From NCBI RefSeq assembly GCF_008329565.1, contig NZ_NPKT01000011.1, forward strand, positions 1 through 64,000: a stretch of 64,000 nt of DNA, given 5' to 3'. Both the position numbers and the translations under genes were made by a program. The notes beneath the pieces are model-generated. The model did no database searches, was not told the DNA's origin, and was given only the letters and a program-made list of their open reading frames with translations. This document shows positions 7,614 through 15,387 of the stretch, piece after piece. How positions within the stretch are numbered: position 1 is the first letter of the stretch; each line of letters starts with the position of its first letter. Origin of the DNA: Mycolicibacterium sp. P1-5 (lineage in GTDB: Bacteria; Actinomycetota; Actinomycetes; Mycobacteriales; Mycobacteriaceae).

Positions 7614-8491
7614 CAGCAGCTATCGAGCCAAATCCCCAGGCGGTCCGGCCCGAGCTCACCCCGAGTGAGCCGGGCGGGCCGTCCCGCTTCCTGGCCCGCA
7701 GGCACGGCACGACCAGCCTGCGGGTGGGGGCCGCATCGATCTGGCTGAGCGTCATCGTCCTGCTCCCCCTGGCCGCGATCGTGTGGCAGTCGGCCAAGGG
7801 CGGCTGGCATGCCTTCTGGCTGACCGTCAGCTCCAACGCCGCGCTGGAGTCGTTCAAGGTGACCCTGACGATCTCGGTCGGCGTCACAATCGTCAACGCG
7901 GTCTTCGGGCTCTTGGTCGCCTGGGTGCTCACCCGGGACGACTTCCCGGGCAAGCGGCTCGTCGATGCGGTGATCGACCTGCCGTTCGCGCTACCCACCA
8001 TCGTGGCGAGCCTGGTAATGCTGGCTCTCTACGGCCCCAACAGCCCGATCGACCTGCACCTGCAGCACACCAAATGGGGTGTGGGCGTTGCGCTCTTGTT
8101 CGTCACGCTGCCATTCGTGGTGCGTTCGGTTCAGCCGGTGCTGCTCGAACTCGACCGCGAGGTCGAGGAAGCGGCGGCATCGCTGGGCGCGACGAATTTC
8201 GTCATCTTCACCAAAGTGGTACTGCCCGCGTTGCTGCCGTCGCTACTGTCCGGCGCGGGCCTGGCATTCTCCCGTGCGATCGGTGAGTTCGGCTCGGTGG
8301 TGTTGATCGGTGGTGCGGTGCCGGGGGAGACCGAGGTCTCCTCGCAGTGGATTCGCACGCTGATCGAGAATGACGATCGGACTGGCGCGGCCGCTATTTC
8401 GATTGTGCTGCTGGTGCTTTCGTCCGTCGTTCTGTTCATTCTGCGTGCCATCGGTTCGCGCGCCGCCAAGCGGGAGGAGCTGGAGTCGTGA
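7610..8491 (+). CDS. cysT: Sulfate ABC transporter permease CysT
   Basis: This 293-residue permease has about six membrane segments and the binding-protein-dependent transporter signature EAAASLGATNFVIFTKVVLP, the EAA loop that docks onto the ATPase. An N-terminal cytoplasmic tail of about 35 residues precedes the first helix. With CysW it forms the membrane channel for sulfate. ATG 7610 overlaps the subI stop in ATGA, indicating translational coupling, and its own stop overlaps the cysW GTG start. Confidence 0.93.
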   Translation: MTAAIEPNPQAVRPELTPSEPGGPSRFLARRHGTTSLRVGAASIWLSVIVLLPLAAIVWQSAKGGWHAFWLTVSSNAALESFKVTLTISVGVTIVNAVFGLLVAWVLTRDDFPGKRLVDAVIDLPFALPTIVASLVMLALYGPNSPIDLHLQHTKWGVGVALLFVTLPFVVRSVQPVLLELDREVEEAAASLGATNFVIFTKVVLPALLPSLLSGAGLAFSRAIGEFGSVVLIGGAVPGETEVSSQWIRTLIENDDRTGAAAISIVLLVLSSVVLFILRAIGSRAAKREELES

Positions 8492-9300
8492 TCCTGTCGC
8501 CACTGGTGCGTCTCCTCGCCCGGTACATCGCGCTGGCCTACATCCTGGTGCTGGTGCTCGTACCTGTCGGCTTGATCCTGTGGCGCACCTTCGCTCCGGG
8601 ATTCGGTGCGTTTGTCGACTCCATCACCACGCCCGCCGCGATCTCGGCATTGCAGCTGTCACTGCTCGTGGTGGCGATCGTGGTGCCGCTCAACGTGATC
8701 TTCGGTGTACCGACCGCATTGGTATTGGCACGCAACAAGTTCCGTGGTAAGTCTGCGCTTCAGGCGGTCATTGATCTGCCGTTCGCGGTGTCGCCGGTGG
8801 TCGTCGGTGTGGCCCTGATCCTGCTGTGGGGCGGCGCCGGACTGTTCGGGTTCGTCGAAAACAATCTTGGTCTGAAGATCATTTTCGGATTCCCGGGCAT
8901 TGTGTTGGCCAGCATCTTCGTCACCGTGCCGTTTGTGATCCGCGAGGTCGAGCCGGTCCTGCACGAGCTTGGCACCGATCAGGAGCAGGCGGCGGCCACC
9001 CTGGGATCCAGCTGGTGGCAGACGTTCTGGCGAATCACCCTACCCTCGATCCGATGGGGCCTGACCTACGGAATCGTGCTCACCGTCGCCCGCACCCTCG
9101 GTGAGTACGGCGCGGTGATCATGGTCTCCTCCAACCTGCCCGGTTCATCCCAAACTTTGACCTTGCTGGTTTCCGACCGCTACAGCCGTGGCGCCGAGTA
9201 CGGCGCCTACGCGGTCTCGACACTGTTGATGGCCGTCGCGGTACTGGTCCTGGTCGTCCAGGTCATCCTGGACGCCCGGCGGGCCAAGGCGAGCGAGTAG
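8488..9300 (+). CDS. cysW: Sulfate ABC transporter permease CysW
   Basis: The 270-residue integral membrane protein has six predicted helices and the EAA loop motif [21 protein letters not shown] around residue 170. It pairs with CysT as the heterodimeric sulfate permease. The GTG start at 8488 overlaps the cysT stop (GTGA). The stop is followed after 22 bases by cysA, which has its own AGGAG ribosome-binding site. Confidence 0.93.
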   Translation: MILSPLVRLLARYIALAYILVLVLVPVGLILWRTFAPGFGAFVDSITTPAAISALQLSLLVVAIVVPLNVIFGVPTALVLARNKFRGKSALQAVIDLPFAVSPVVVGVALILLWGGAGLFGFVENNLGLKIIFGFPGIVLASIFVTVPFVIREVEPVLHELGTDQEQAAATLGSSWWQTFWRITLPSIRWGLTYGIVLTVARTLGEYGAVIMVSSNLPGSSQTLTLLVSDRYSRGAEYGAYAVSTLLMAVAVLVLVVQVILDARRAKASE

Positions 9301-9322
9301 TGCAACTAGGAGAACGACTCTC

Positions 9323-10345
9323 ATGACCAATGCCATCACCGTCACCGGGGCCAACAAGCGATACGGCGAGTTCGCCGCCCTCGACAACGTCGATTTCGTG
9401 GTACCGGCCGGGTCATTGACCGCGTTGCTCGGGCCCAGTGGATCGGGCAAGTCGACGCTGCTGCGTGCCATCGCCGGACTCGACCAGCCCGACAGCGGCC
9501 AAATCACCATCAACGGGCGTGACGTCACCAACGTGCCTCCGCAGCGCCGCGAAATCGGCTTCGTGTTCCAGCATTACGCCGCGTTCAAGCACCTGAGCGT
9601 GCGGGACAACGTCGCATTCGGGCTCAAGATCCGCAAGAAGCCGAAGTCCGAGATCAAGGCCAAGGTCGACGACCTGCTCGAGGTCGTCGGACTCGCCGGT
9701 TTCCAAACCCGCTATCCCAACCAACTTTCCGGTGGTCAGCGCCAGCGCATGGCGTTGGCCCGGGCCCTGGCCGTCGACCCGGAGGTCCTGCTGCTCGACG
9801 AGCCGTTCGGCGCGCTGGACGCCAAGGTCCGTGAGGACCTGCGGGCTTGGTTGCGCCGACTGCATGACGAAGTGCATGTGACCACGGTGCTGGTGACTCA
9901 CGACCAGGCCGAAGCACTCGACGTTGCGGACCGGATCGCGGTTCTCAACAAGGGACGCATCGAGCAGGTCGGTTCGCCGACCGATGTCTATGACGGCCCG
10001 GCCAACGCGTTCGTGATGTCGTTCCTCGGCACGGTGTCCTCGCTGAATGGAATCCTGGTGCGCCCGCACGATATTCGCGTCGGGCGAAATCCGGAGATGG
10101 CGATCGCCGCAGGCGACGGGACCGCGGAGTCCACCGGGGTGACCCGCGCGACCATCGACCGGGTGGTGTACCTGGGCTTCGAGGTGCGGGTGGAACTGAC
10201 CAGTGCCACCAACGGAGCGCCGTTCACGGCACAGATCACCCGTGGCGATGCCGAAGCACTCGGGCTCAAAGAAGGCGATACCGTCTACGTGCGGGCCACC
10301 CGGGTGCCGCCGATCGCCGGCGAAGTGCAGGTCGCTGCCAGCTAG
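9323..10345 (+). CDS. cysA: Sulfate ABC transporter ATP-binding protein CysA
   Basis: The 340-residue ATPase carries Walker [10 protein letters not shown] at residues 37-45, the ABC signature [15 protein letters not shown] near residue 135, Walker [12 protein letters not shown], the switch His in [10 protein letters not shown], and a C-terminal TOBE-like regulatory domain. It energises sulfate import through CysT/CysW. It closes the subI-cysTWA operon. Its TAG stop shares a palindromic CTAG with the stop of the convergent sirohydrochlorin chelatase gene, so the two operons overlap by 4 bases. Confidence 0.95.
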   Translation: MTNAITVTGANKRYGEFAALDNVDFVVPAGSLTALLGPSGSGKSTLLRAIAGLDQPDSGQITINGRDVTNVPPQRREIGFVFQHYAAFKHLSVRDNVAFGLKIRKKPKSEIKAKVDDLLEVVGLAGFQTRYPNQLSGGQRQRMALARALAVDPEVLLLDEPFGALDAKVREDLRAWLRRLHDEVHVTTVLVTHDQAEALDVADRIAVLNKGRIEQVGSPTDVYDGPANAFVMSFLGTVSSLNGILVRPHDIRVGRNPEMAIAAGDGTAESTGVTRATIDRVVYLGFEVRVELTSATNGAPFTAQITRGDAEALGLKEGDTVYVRATRVPPIAGEVQVAAS

Positions 10346-11085
10346 GCCGCGACGCTGGCCGCCGCTACCGCCTGATCAAAGCGGTCGAGCACCACCTCGG
10401 CCAACAGCCGATGTGCGCCCAGTGGCGCGACCATGGAGAGGCCTGCGGCGTCGGCGATCGCGGCCACCCGGTCGGTGATGCGGCCCGGCGCGATGAACCA
10501 CGGCGCCACGACGATCCGACGCGCGCCGCGCTGACGCAGCATCTCGATGCCGTCCTGCACCGACGGCTGCGGCCCGGTCGCGTAAGCGACCTGCACCCCG
10601 GACCACCGGGTGCCGCGGCCCAACGTGTCGGCGAGCGCCGCGGTGCGTGCGTTGGCTGCGGCATGCGAGGAGCCGACGGCTACCACCAGCACGCCCAACC
10701 CGCGCTCGAACTGATGAATCTGAAACTCTGCCAAGCGTTCCCGCATGACCTTCAGCAGCCGCGGATCTTCACCGAGCGTCTCGGCCTGGACCACATCGGC
10801 GCCGGCGTCGGCGATCATCGCCGGAATGTCGACACGAGCGTGATAGGCGCTCGCCAACAGCAGCGGCGTAACGACGGCCGGGCCGTCAAGAGTGCGCAGG
10901 ACATCACCCAGATTGGGGGAGTGCTTCTCGCAGAACGCCACTCGGACGTCGAGACCGGGCCGCAACGCACTTATATGATCGGCCACCGCGTAGGTGGTGA
11001 CCGTCGAGCGCGGATCGGCACTGCCGTGCGCGGTGAGGATGACCGTCGGGCAGGAGCGAAGCGACCCGGGAGTTGACCCCGTCAC
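10342..11085 (-). CDS. Sirohydrochlorin ferrochelatase-like protein (CbiX/SirB family)
   Basis: This 247-residue protein starts with [14 protein letters not shown], the strand-loop with the metal-binding His of class II chelatases, and repeats the fold in a second half ([13 protein letters not shown], then [17 protein letters not shown]). It corresponds by position to Rv2393. The family inserts Fe2+ into sirohydrochlorin to make siroheme, the cofactor of the SirA sulfite reductase encoded two genes upstream, so the context fits. I chose GTG 11085, which overlaps the cysH stop in GTGA; ATG 11103 would give a longer N-terminus inside cysH. It converges on cysA. Confidence 0.82.
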   Translation of the reverse strand: MTGSTPGSLRSCPTVILTAHGSADPRSTVTTYAVADHISALRPGLDVRVAFCEKHSPNLGDVLRTLDGPAVVTPLLLASAYHARVDIPAMIADAGADVVQAETLGEDPRLLKVMRERLAEFQIHQFERGLGVLVVAVGSSHAAANARTAALADTLGRGTRWSGVQVAYATGPQPSVQDGIEMLRQRGARRIVVAPWFIAPGRITDRVAAIADAAGLSMVAPLGAHRLLAEVVLDRFDQAVAAASVAA

Positions 11086-11795
11086 GAGACGTGAAGCCCG
11101 CATTCCGTCTTCGCCAGGCCCTGCCAGCGTCCGCTGCGCGGGTCGGCGCCCTCGACCGGCTTCGCGGTGCAGGGTGCGCAGCCGATCGACGGATAGCCCT
11201 CCTCGACAAGCGGATTCACCAGCACACCGTTCGCCTGGATATAGGCATCCATGTCCTCATCGCTCCACGCGGCCAGCGGGTTGACCTTCACCAGCTTGAA
11301 GCCTTCGTCGAAGCTGATGAGCGGCGCGTTGGCGCGGGTGGGCGCCTCTACCCGGCGGATACCGGTGACCCAGGCGGTGTAGCCGCCAAGAGCCTTGCTC
11401 AGCGGCTCCACCTTGCGCACTCGGCAGCACTCGGTCGGGTTGCTGGCGAACAGGTCCTTACCCAGCAGTTGATCCTGCTCGGCCACCGTGTGCTCGGGTG
11501 TGACGTTGACGACGTGGATGTCGTAGACCGCCTCGACCGCGTCTCGGGTGCCGATCGTCTCGGCGAAGTGGTAGCCGGTATCGAGAAACAGCACATCCAC
11601 GCCGGGGCGCACCTTGGCGGCCATATCGACCAGCACCGCGTCCTGCATGTTGGAGGCCACCACGTAGTCGCCGCCGAAATGCTTGTCGGTCCATTCCAGC
11701 AGTTCGACAGCACTGGCACCAGCCAGCTCCGCGGCACCTTGCGCAACAAGCTCACGCAACTCGGCCTCGGTCACGGGATCGGTCCCAATGCTCAT
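11082..11795 (-). CDS. cysH: Adenosine 5'-phosphosulfate reductase
   Basis: The 237-residue enzyme reduces APS to sulfite and AMP using thioredoxin. The PAPS-reductase fold includes ASNMQDAVLVDM and LFLDTGYHFAET near the nucleotide site. Cysteines 123-124 (ECCR) and 206/209 (GCAPC) give the paired CC/CxxC pattern that binds a [4Fe-4S] cluster and marks APS rather than PAPS reductases. The catalytic Cys232 is in the C-terminal KTECGLH. ATG 11795 overlaps the sirA stop in ATGA and has a strong GAGGAGG site upstream; the frame extends 11 codons further but without need. It lies in the operon sirA-cysH-chelatase. Confidence 0.94.
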   Translation of the reverse strand: MSIGTDPVTEAELRELVAQGAAELAGASAVELLEWTDKHFGGDYVVASNMQDAVLVDMAAKVRPGVDVLFLDTGYHFAETIGTRDAVEAVYDIHVVNVTPEHTVAEQDQLLGKDLFASNPTECCRVRKVEPLSKALGGYTAWVTGIRRVEAPTRANAPLISFDEGFKLVKVNPLAAWSDEDMDAYIQANGVLVNPLVEEGYPSIGCAPCTAKPVEGADPRSGRWQGLAKTECGLHVS

Positions 11796-13471
11796 CGCAA
11801 CTCCTCCTCGTCGGCCCGGATGGCCCACTGGGCGAAACGCTCTCCGTCGTTTCTTTGTTTCACAAAGTTGCGAGTGACCCGGTCGATGTAGTCAAGCAGT
11901 TCGGTGGCCAGCACTTTGTGCTGACGCAGCTTGCGTCCGAACCCACTGTCGGCGCCCAGGCTGCCGCCCAGGTGGACCTGGAAACCTTCCTCGGGGCCAT
12001 TGCCCTCGTCGACCATCTGGGCCTTGAAGCCGATGTCGGTCACCTGGATCCGCGCGCAGGAGTTCGGGCAGCCGTTGATACCGAGTGTGATCGGTACGTC
12101 CAGCTCGGCATTGATGTCGTCCAGGCGACGTTCCAACTCGGGCACCAGTGACTGGGCGCGGCCCCGGGTGTCGGCGAAGGAGAGCTTGCAGTACTCGATG
12201 CCGGTGCAGGCCATCAGATTGCGGCGCCACTGCGACGGCCGTGACTGCAGCCCTAGTTTGTCGAGCCCCGCCTGTAGTTCGTCGAGCTTGTCGTCGGGGA
12301 CGTCGAGGATGATGATCTTCTGGTATGGCGTGAACCGGATCCGGTCCGAGCCGGCCGCCTCGGCCAGATCGGCCAGCTGGGTCAAGATCGTGCCCGAAAT
12401 ACGGCCGGCGATTGCCGAAGCGCCAACTGCGTTGAGTCCATTCTTGATTCGCTGTACGCCGACATGGTCGACGGTGTGCTTCACCGGTTCTGGGGCTGGG
12501 CCGTCGATCAGCTTGCGGTGCAGGTACTCGGTCTCGAGGATCTCTCGGAATTTCTCCGTACCCCAGTCCTTGACCAAGAACTTCATCCGCGCCTTCGAGC
12601 GCAGCCGGCGGTAACCGTAATCGCGGAAGATCGATGTGACGCCCTTCCACACCTCGGGGACCTCATCCAGCGGCACCCAGACGCCGAGGCGCTGTGCCAG
12701 CATCGGGTTGGTTGATAACCCTCCGCCTACCCACAGGTCAAGGCCGGGGCCGTGCTCAGGATGGTGCACTCCGATGAAGGACACGTCGTTGATCTCGTGG
12801 GCGACGTCCTGCAAGCCCGAGATCGCTGTCTTGTACTTGCGCGGCAGGTTGGAGAATTCCGGACTGCCGATGTAGTTCTTCTCGATCTCGTGCATCGCCC
12901 ACGTCGCGTCGAGCACCTCGTCGAGGGAGTCACCGGCCAGCGGGGATCCCAGCATCCCGCGGGGGCAGTCGCCGCAGGCTTCCATGGTCTGCAAGCCGAC
13001 TTCGTCCAGGCGGCGCCACGCCTCGGGGATGTTCTCGATCTCCATCCAGTGGTACTGGAGATTCTCCCGGTCGGTGATATCGGCACTGTCGCGAGCGAAG
13101 TCGATGGAGATCTGGCCGAGAGTTCGGATGGCCTGCGCCGAGAGCGCCTTGCCGTCCGTGCGGACCCGCATCATGAAGTACTTGGCTTCCAGGAGCTCGG
13201 CATTGTCGTCGCCGGTCCAGGTTCCGTCGTAGCCCTGTTCGCGTTGGGTGTACAACCCCATCCAGCGGAAGCGTCCGCGCAGGTCGTCTTTGGCGATGGA
13301 GTCGAAGCCCTGCTTGGAGTAGATGTCGAGGATGCGGGCACGGACGTTGAGTGCGTCGTCCTCCTGCTTCATCACCTCGTTGGAATTCAGCGGGTCCCGG
13401 CCGGCCAGCGCCCACTGACCTTCGTCGCGCGTTTTCGCGGGTCGGGTGGGCTTCTCGGTGGTGTTGGTCAT
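11792..13471 (-). CDS. sirA: Ferredoxin-dependent sulfite reductase SirA/NirA
   Basis: The 559-residue siroheme protein reduces sulfite to sulfide with six electrons from ferredoxin. It has the duplicated ferrite-reductase half domains. The [4Fe-4S]-siroheme ligands are Cys422, Cys428, Cys468 and Cys472 (ACTGIEYC and NGCPNSC). Tyr74 and Cys166 align with the covalently linked Tyr69-Cys161 pair described for M. tuberculosis NirA. ATG 13471 has a ribosome-binding sequence upstream. The upstream 305 bases hold a cysteine-rich leader ORF and hairpins that probably control the sirA-cysH-chelatase operon. Its sulfide output feeds cysteine synthesis. Confidence 0.94.
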   Translation of the reverse strand: MTNTTEKPTRPAKTRDEGQWALAGRDPLNSNEVMKQEDDALNVRARILDIYSKQGFDSIAKDDLRGRFRWMGLYTQREQGYDGTWTGDDNAELLEAKYFMMRVRTDGKALSAQAIRTLGQISIDFARDSADITDRENLQYHWMEIENIPEAWRRLDEVGLQTMEACGDCPRGMLGSPLAGDSLDEVLDATWAMHEIEKNYIGSPEFSNLPRKYKTAISGLQDVAHEINDVSFIGVHHPEHGPGLDLWVGGGLSTNPMLAQRLGVWVPLDEVPEVWKGVTSIFRDYGYRRLRSKARMKFLVKDWGTEKFREILETEYLHRKLIDGPAPEPVKHTVDHVGVQRIKNGLNAVGASAIAGRISGTILTQLADLAEAAGSDRIRFTPYQKIIILDVPDDKLDELQAGLDKLGLQSRPSQWRRNLMACTGIEYCKLSFADTRGRAQSLVPELERRLDDINAELDVPITLGINGCPNSCARIQVTDIGFKAQMVDEGNGPEEGFQVHLGGSLGADSGFGRKLRQHKVLATELLDYIDRVTRNFVKQRNDGERFAQWAIRADEEELR

Positions 13472-13525
13472 GATGCTCCTCTGTGTCTTCCAAGGAGCTG
13501 ACTTTCAGATCGCGCAGTTCACCGG

Positions 13526-13558
13526 TGGCTGTGTCCGGCGGCGCAGATCCGGCAGCCA
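13526..13558 (-). promoter_or_regulatory. Hairpin between the polycysteine leader and sirA
   Basis: On the transcript, TGGCTG and CAGCCA form a 6-bp stem with an inner CCGG/CCGG pairing. Flanking CTGA/TCAG-containing segments on both sides could pair with each other as an alternative structure close to the sirA ribosome-binding region. This arrangement between a cysteine-coding leader and a cysteine-biosynthesis gene is what an attenuator would need. No folding calculation was done. Confidence 0.4.
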
Positions 13559-13586
13559 GCTGAAATCAGGTGGGCGGTCTACGGCG

Positions 13587-13682
13587 TCAAGGCAGACAGC
13601 AACAGCTGCAGACACGCTTGAAATCGACGTGCCGCCGCGCCACCAGAGATACCCGGTGAATCGAGATGCGGTCGGCGGTCAC
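13587..13682 (-). CDS. Polycysteine leader peptide upstream of sirA
   Basis: A 31-codon ORF starts at GTG 13682 and ends Val-Cys-Ser-Cys-Cys-Cys-Leu-Pro before TGA: four cysteines in five codons. A CACAAT -10-like hexamer lies 6 bases upstream of the GTG, with TTGGGA 19 bases before that, so the mRNA should start at the GTG and be leaderless. The ORF ends 115 bases before sirA. Such Cys tracts match the leaderless polycysteine attenuators I recall from M. smegmatis, where low cysteine stalls the ribosome and relieves repression of downstream assimilation genes. The literature link is from memory; the Cys run and promoter are direct observations. Confidence 0.72.
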   Translation of the reverse strand: MTADRISIHRVSLVARRHVDFKRVCSCCCLP

Positions 13683-13688
13683 GTCGCC

Positions 13689-13719
13689 ATTGTGCCACGA
13701 ATCCCCGCTAGCCTCCCAA
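13689..13719 (-). promoter_or_regulatory. Promoter of the sirA leader transcript
   Basis: On the minus strand TTGGGA (13719-13714) and CACAAT (13694-13689) are separated by 19 bases, and the -10 ends 6 bases before the leader GTG. This is consistent with a leaderless start. The divergent hemW gene begins about 60 bases beyond the -35, so its promoter must also lie nearby. Confidence 0.5.
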
Positions 13720-13776
13720 TCAGGCCAGATTTGTGCTCACCGTGAGCGCAAAGGCAGTTCTGGGACACTGGACACC

Positions 13777-14928
13777 GTGTTATCCGAGCTCACGCTGACC
13801 CAGGGGGCACCGTTCGGCATCTATGTCCATGTGCCGTTCTGCGCCACGCGATGCGGATACTGCGACTTCAACACCTACACGGCCGGCGAGTTGGGCGGCG
13901 CCTCCCCGCAGGGCTGGCTGACGGCGCTGCGCAGTGAACTGGAACTGACCGCTGGCCTGCTCGGTGAGGTGCCCGTCGACACCGTCTTCGTCGGCGGTGG
14001 TACCCCGTCGCTGCTCGGTGGTGCGGGCCTGACCGAGGTGCTGGGCGCCGTCCGCGCTAATTTCACGCTGGCTGCGGAGGCGGAGGTGACCACCGAGGCC
14101 AACCCGGAGTCGACGTCGCCGGCGTTCTTCGATGAAATCCGCGCCGCCGGCTACACCAGGGTCTCGCTGGGCATGCAGTCAACCGCACAGCGCGTGCTGG
14201 CTGTCCTGGACCGGACCCATTCGCCGGGGCGGCCGCTGCAGGCCGCGGCCGAGGCGACAGCGGCCGGCTTCGAGCACCTCAACATCGACCTCATATACGG
14301 CACGCCGGGGGAGTCCGATGACGATTTGGCGCGTTCGGTAGATGCTGCGCTGACCGCCGGGGTCGACCACATCTCGGCGTACGCCCTGGTGGTCGAGGAC
14401 GGCACGGCCCTGGCTCGTCGGGTACGCCGCGGCGAGATCGAGGCGCCCGACGACGACGTGCTCGCGCACCGCTACGAAATGCTCGACCAGCGCCTGGCGG
14501 AGGCGGGACTGAGTTGGTACGAGGTGTCCAACTGGAGTCGTCCCGGCGGTGAGTGCCGGCACAACATCGGCTACTGGAACGGTGGGCAATGGTGGGGTGC
14601 GGGTCCCGGTGCCCACGGGTTCGTCGGCGATACCCGTTGGTGGAATGTCAAACACCCCAACGCCTACGCCGAACGGCTGGCTGAGGGGCGGCTGCCGGTC
14701 GCAGATTTCGAGCGTCTCGATGCCGATACCCGCCACATCGAGAACGTGCTGTTGGGAATCAGGTTGCGCACCGGGTTGCCGGTTGCCGCGCTGACCGAAT
14801 CCGAACAGTCGCGTGCCGGCCGCGCGGTCGACGACGGGCTGCTGACGCGGTCCGGGGAGCGGTTGATGCTCACCGGCCGCGGCCGACTGCTGGCCGACGC
14901 CGTGGTACGCGACCTTCTCGACGACTGA
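13777..14928 (+). CDS. hemW: Radical SAM protein HemW (coproporphyrinogen III oxidase-like)
   Basis: The 383-residue protein has the radical SAM cluster motif Cys22-x3-Cys26-x2-Cys29 (FCATRCGYC). It also has the GGGTPS segment that contacts S-adenosylmethionine, RVSLGMQS, and a C-terminal HemN-type winged domain. It corresponds to Rv2388c, annotated hemN; the compact length and lone CxxxCxxC are typical of HemW, a heme chaperone, rather than true HemN. I chose GTG 13777 because homology begins just after it; the frame is open upstream to 13666. A strong hairpin follows the stop. Confidence 0.88.
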   Translation: MLSELTLTQGAPFGIYVHVPFCATRCGYCDFNTYTAGELGGASPQGWLTALRSELELTAGLLGEVPVDTVFVGGGTPSLLGGAGLTEVLGAVRANFTLAAEAEVTTEANPESTSPAFFDEIRAAGYTRVSLGMQSTAQRVLAVLDRTHSPGRPLQAAAEATAAGFEHLNIDLIYGTPGESDDDLARSVDAALTAGVDHISAYALVVEDGTALARRVRRGEIEAPDDDVLAHRYEMLDQRLAEAGLSWYEVSNWSRPGGECRHNIGYWNGGQWWGAGPGAHGFVGDTRWWNVKHPNAYAERLAEGRLPVADFERLDADTRHIENVLLGIRLRTGLPVAALTESEQSRAGRAVDDGLLTRSGERLMLTGRGRLLADAVVRDLLDD

Positions 14929-14939
14929 GGGCCGGACAC

Positions 14940-14990
14940 GGCAAGGCCGCGGGGGAGCCTTTGGGGGTAGGCACATCCCGCGGCCTTGCC
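14940..14990. terminator. Bidirectional terminator-like hairpin between convergent genes
   Basis: A perfect 14-bp GC-rich inverted repeat (arms 14940-14953 and 14977-14990) encloses a 23-base loop. It lies 12 bases after the hemW stop and 15 bases before the stop of the convergent small secreted protein gene. There is no long T-run, as usual in mycobacteria, but strength and position between two converging genes make a shared terminator likely. Confidence 0.7.
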
Positions 14991-15005
14991 CGGCATGCCT
15001 GCCGG

Positions 15006-15239
15006 TTAGCCCAGCACCCACATCGGGATTCCGTTGAACCCGAATGCCTGCTGCGGTGAGGTGGCAGGAGGTGTGGCGTGAATCCTTGCGTGGCCCTGCT
15101 TCTGGCACATCGTGGCACCGCCCTTGTCCAGGCAGTCGATCGGATTGGGCGCCGCGCCGGCGCTCGGCGCGAGGCTGACGGCCAATGCCGCCGCACCGGC
15201 GGCGACGAGCGGGGCAAGGTTGCGGAGCTTGATCATCAT
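15006..15239 (-). CDS. Small secreted protein with two cysteines
   Basis: This 77-residue protein has a clear Sec signal peptide: basic MMIKLRN, a hydrophobic Ala/Leu core, then SAGAA as the cleavage region near residue 30. The mature part of about 48 residues contains NPIDCLDKGGATMCQKQGHARIHATP, whose two cysteines could form a disulfide, and a hydrophobic end (FGFNGIPMWVLG). Start is ATG 15239 or the adjacent ATG 15236, preceded by AAGGA. I recognise it only as one of the small mycobacterial secreted proteins; no function can be given. It lies downstream of the SulP-carbonic anhydrase gene but is separated by 148 bases, so it probably has its own promoter. Confidence 0.7.
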   Translation of the reverse strand: MMIKLRNLAPLVAAGAAALAVSLAPSAGAAPNPIDCLDKGGATMCQKQGHARIHATPPATSPQQAFGFNGIPMWVLG

Positions 15240-15387
15240 TGATCGTCCTTTCTTCTTTCGGGAGAGAAACCTTGGGGGGGTTGGGGGTTCGTTTACTCTT
15301 CCCGATAGGTCAACTCTATGCGATGTGTGGAACCCGGTCGCGAATTTCATACAGAAGTCAAATCTGTTGAGTGCAAATCGAACTCAA

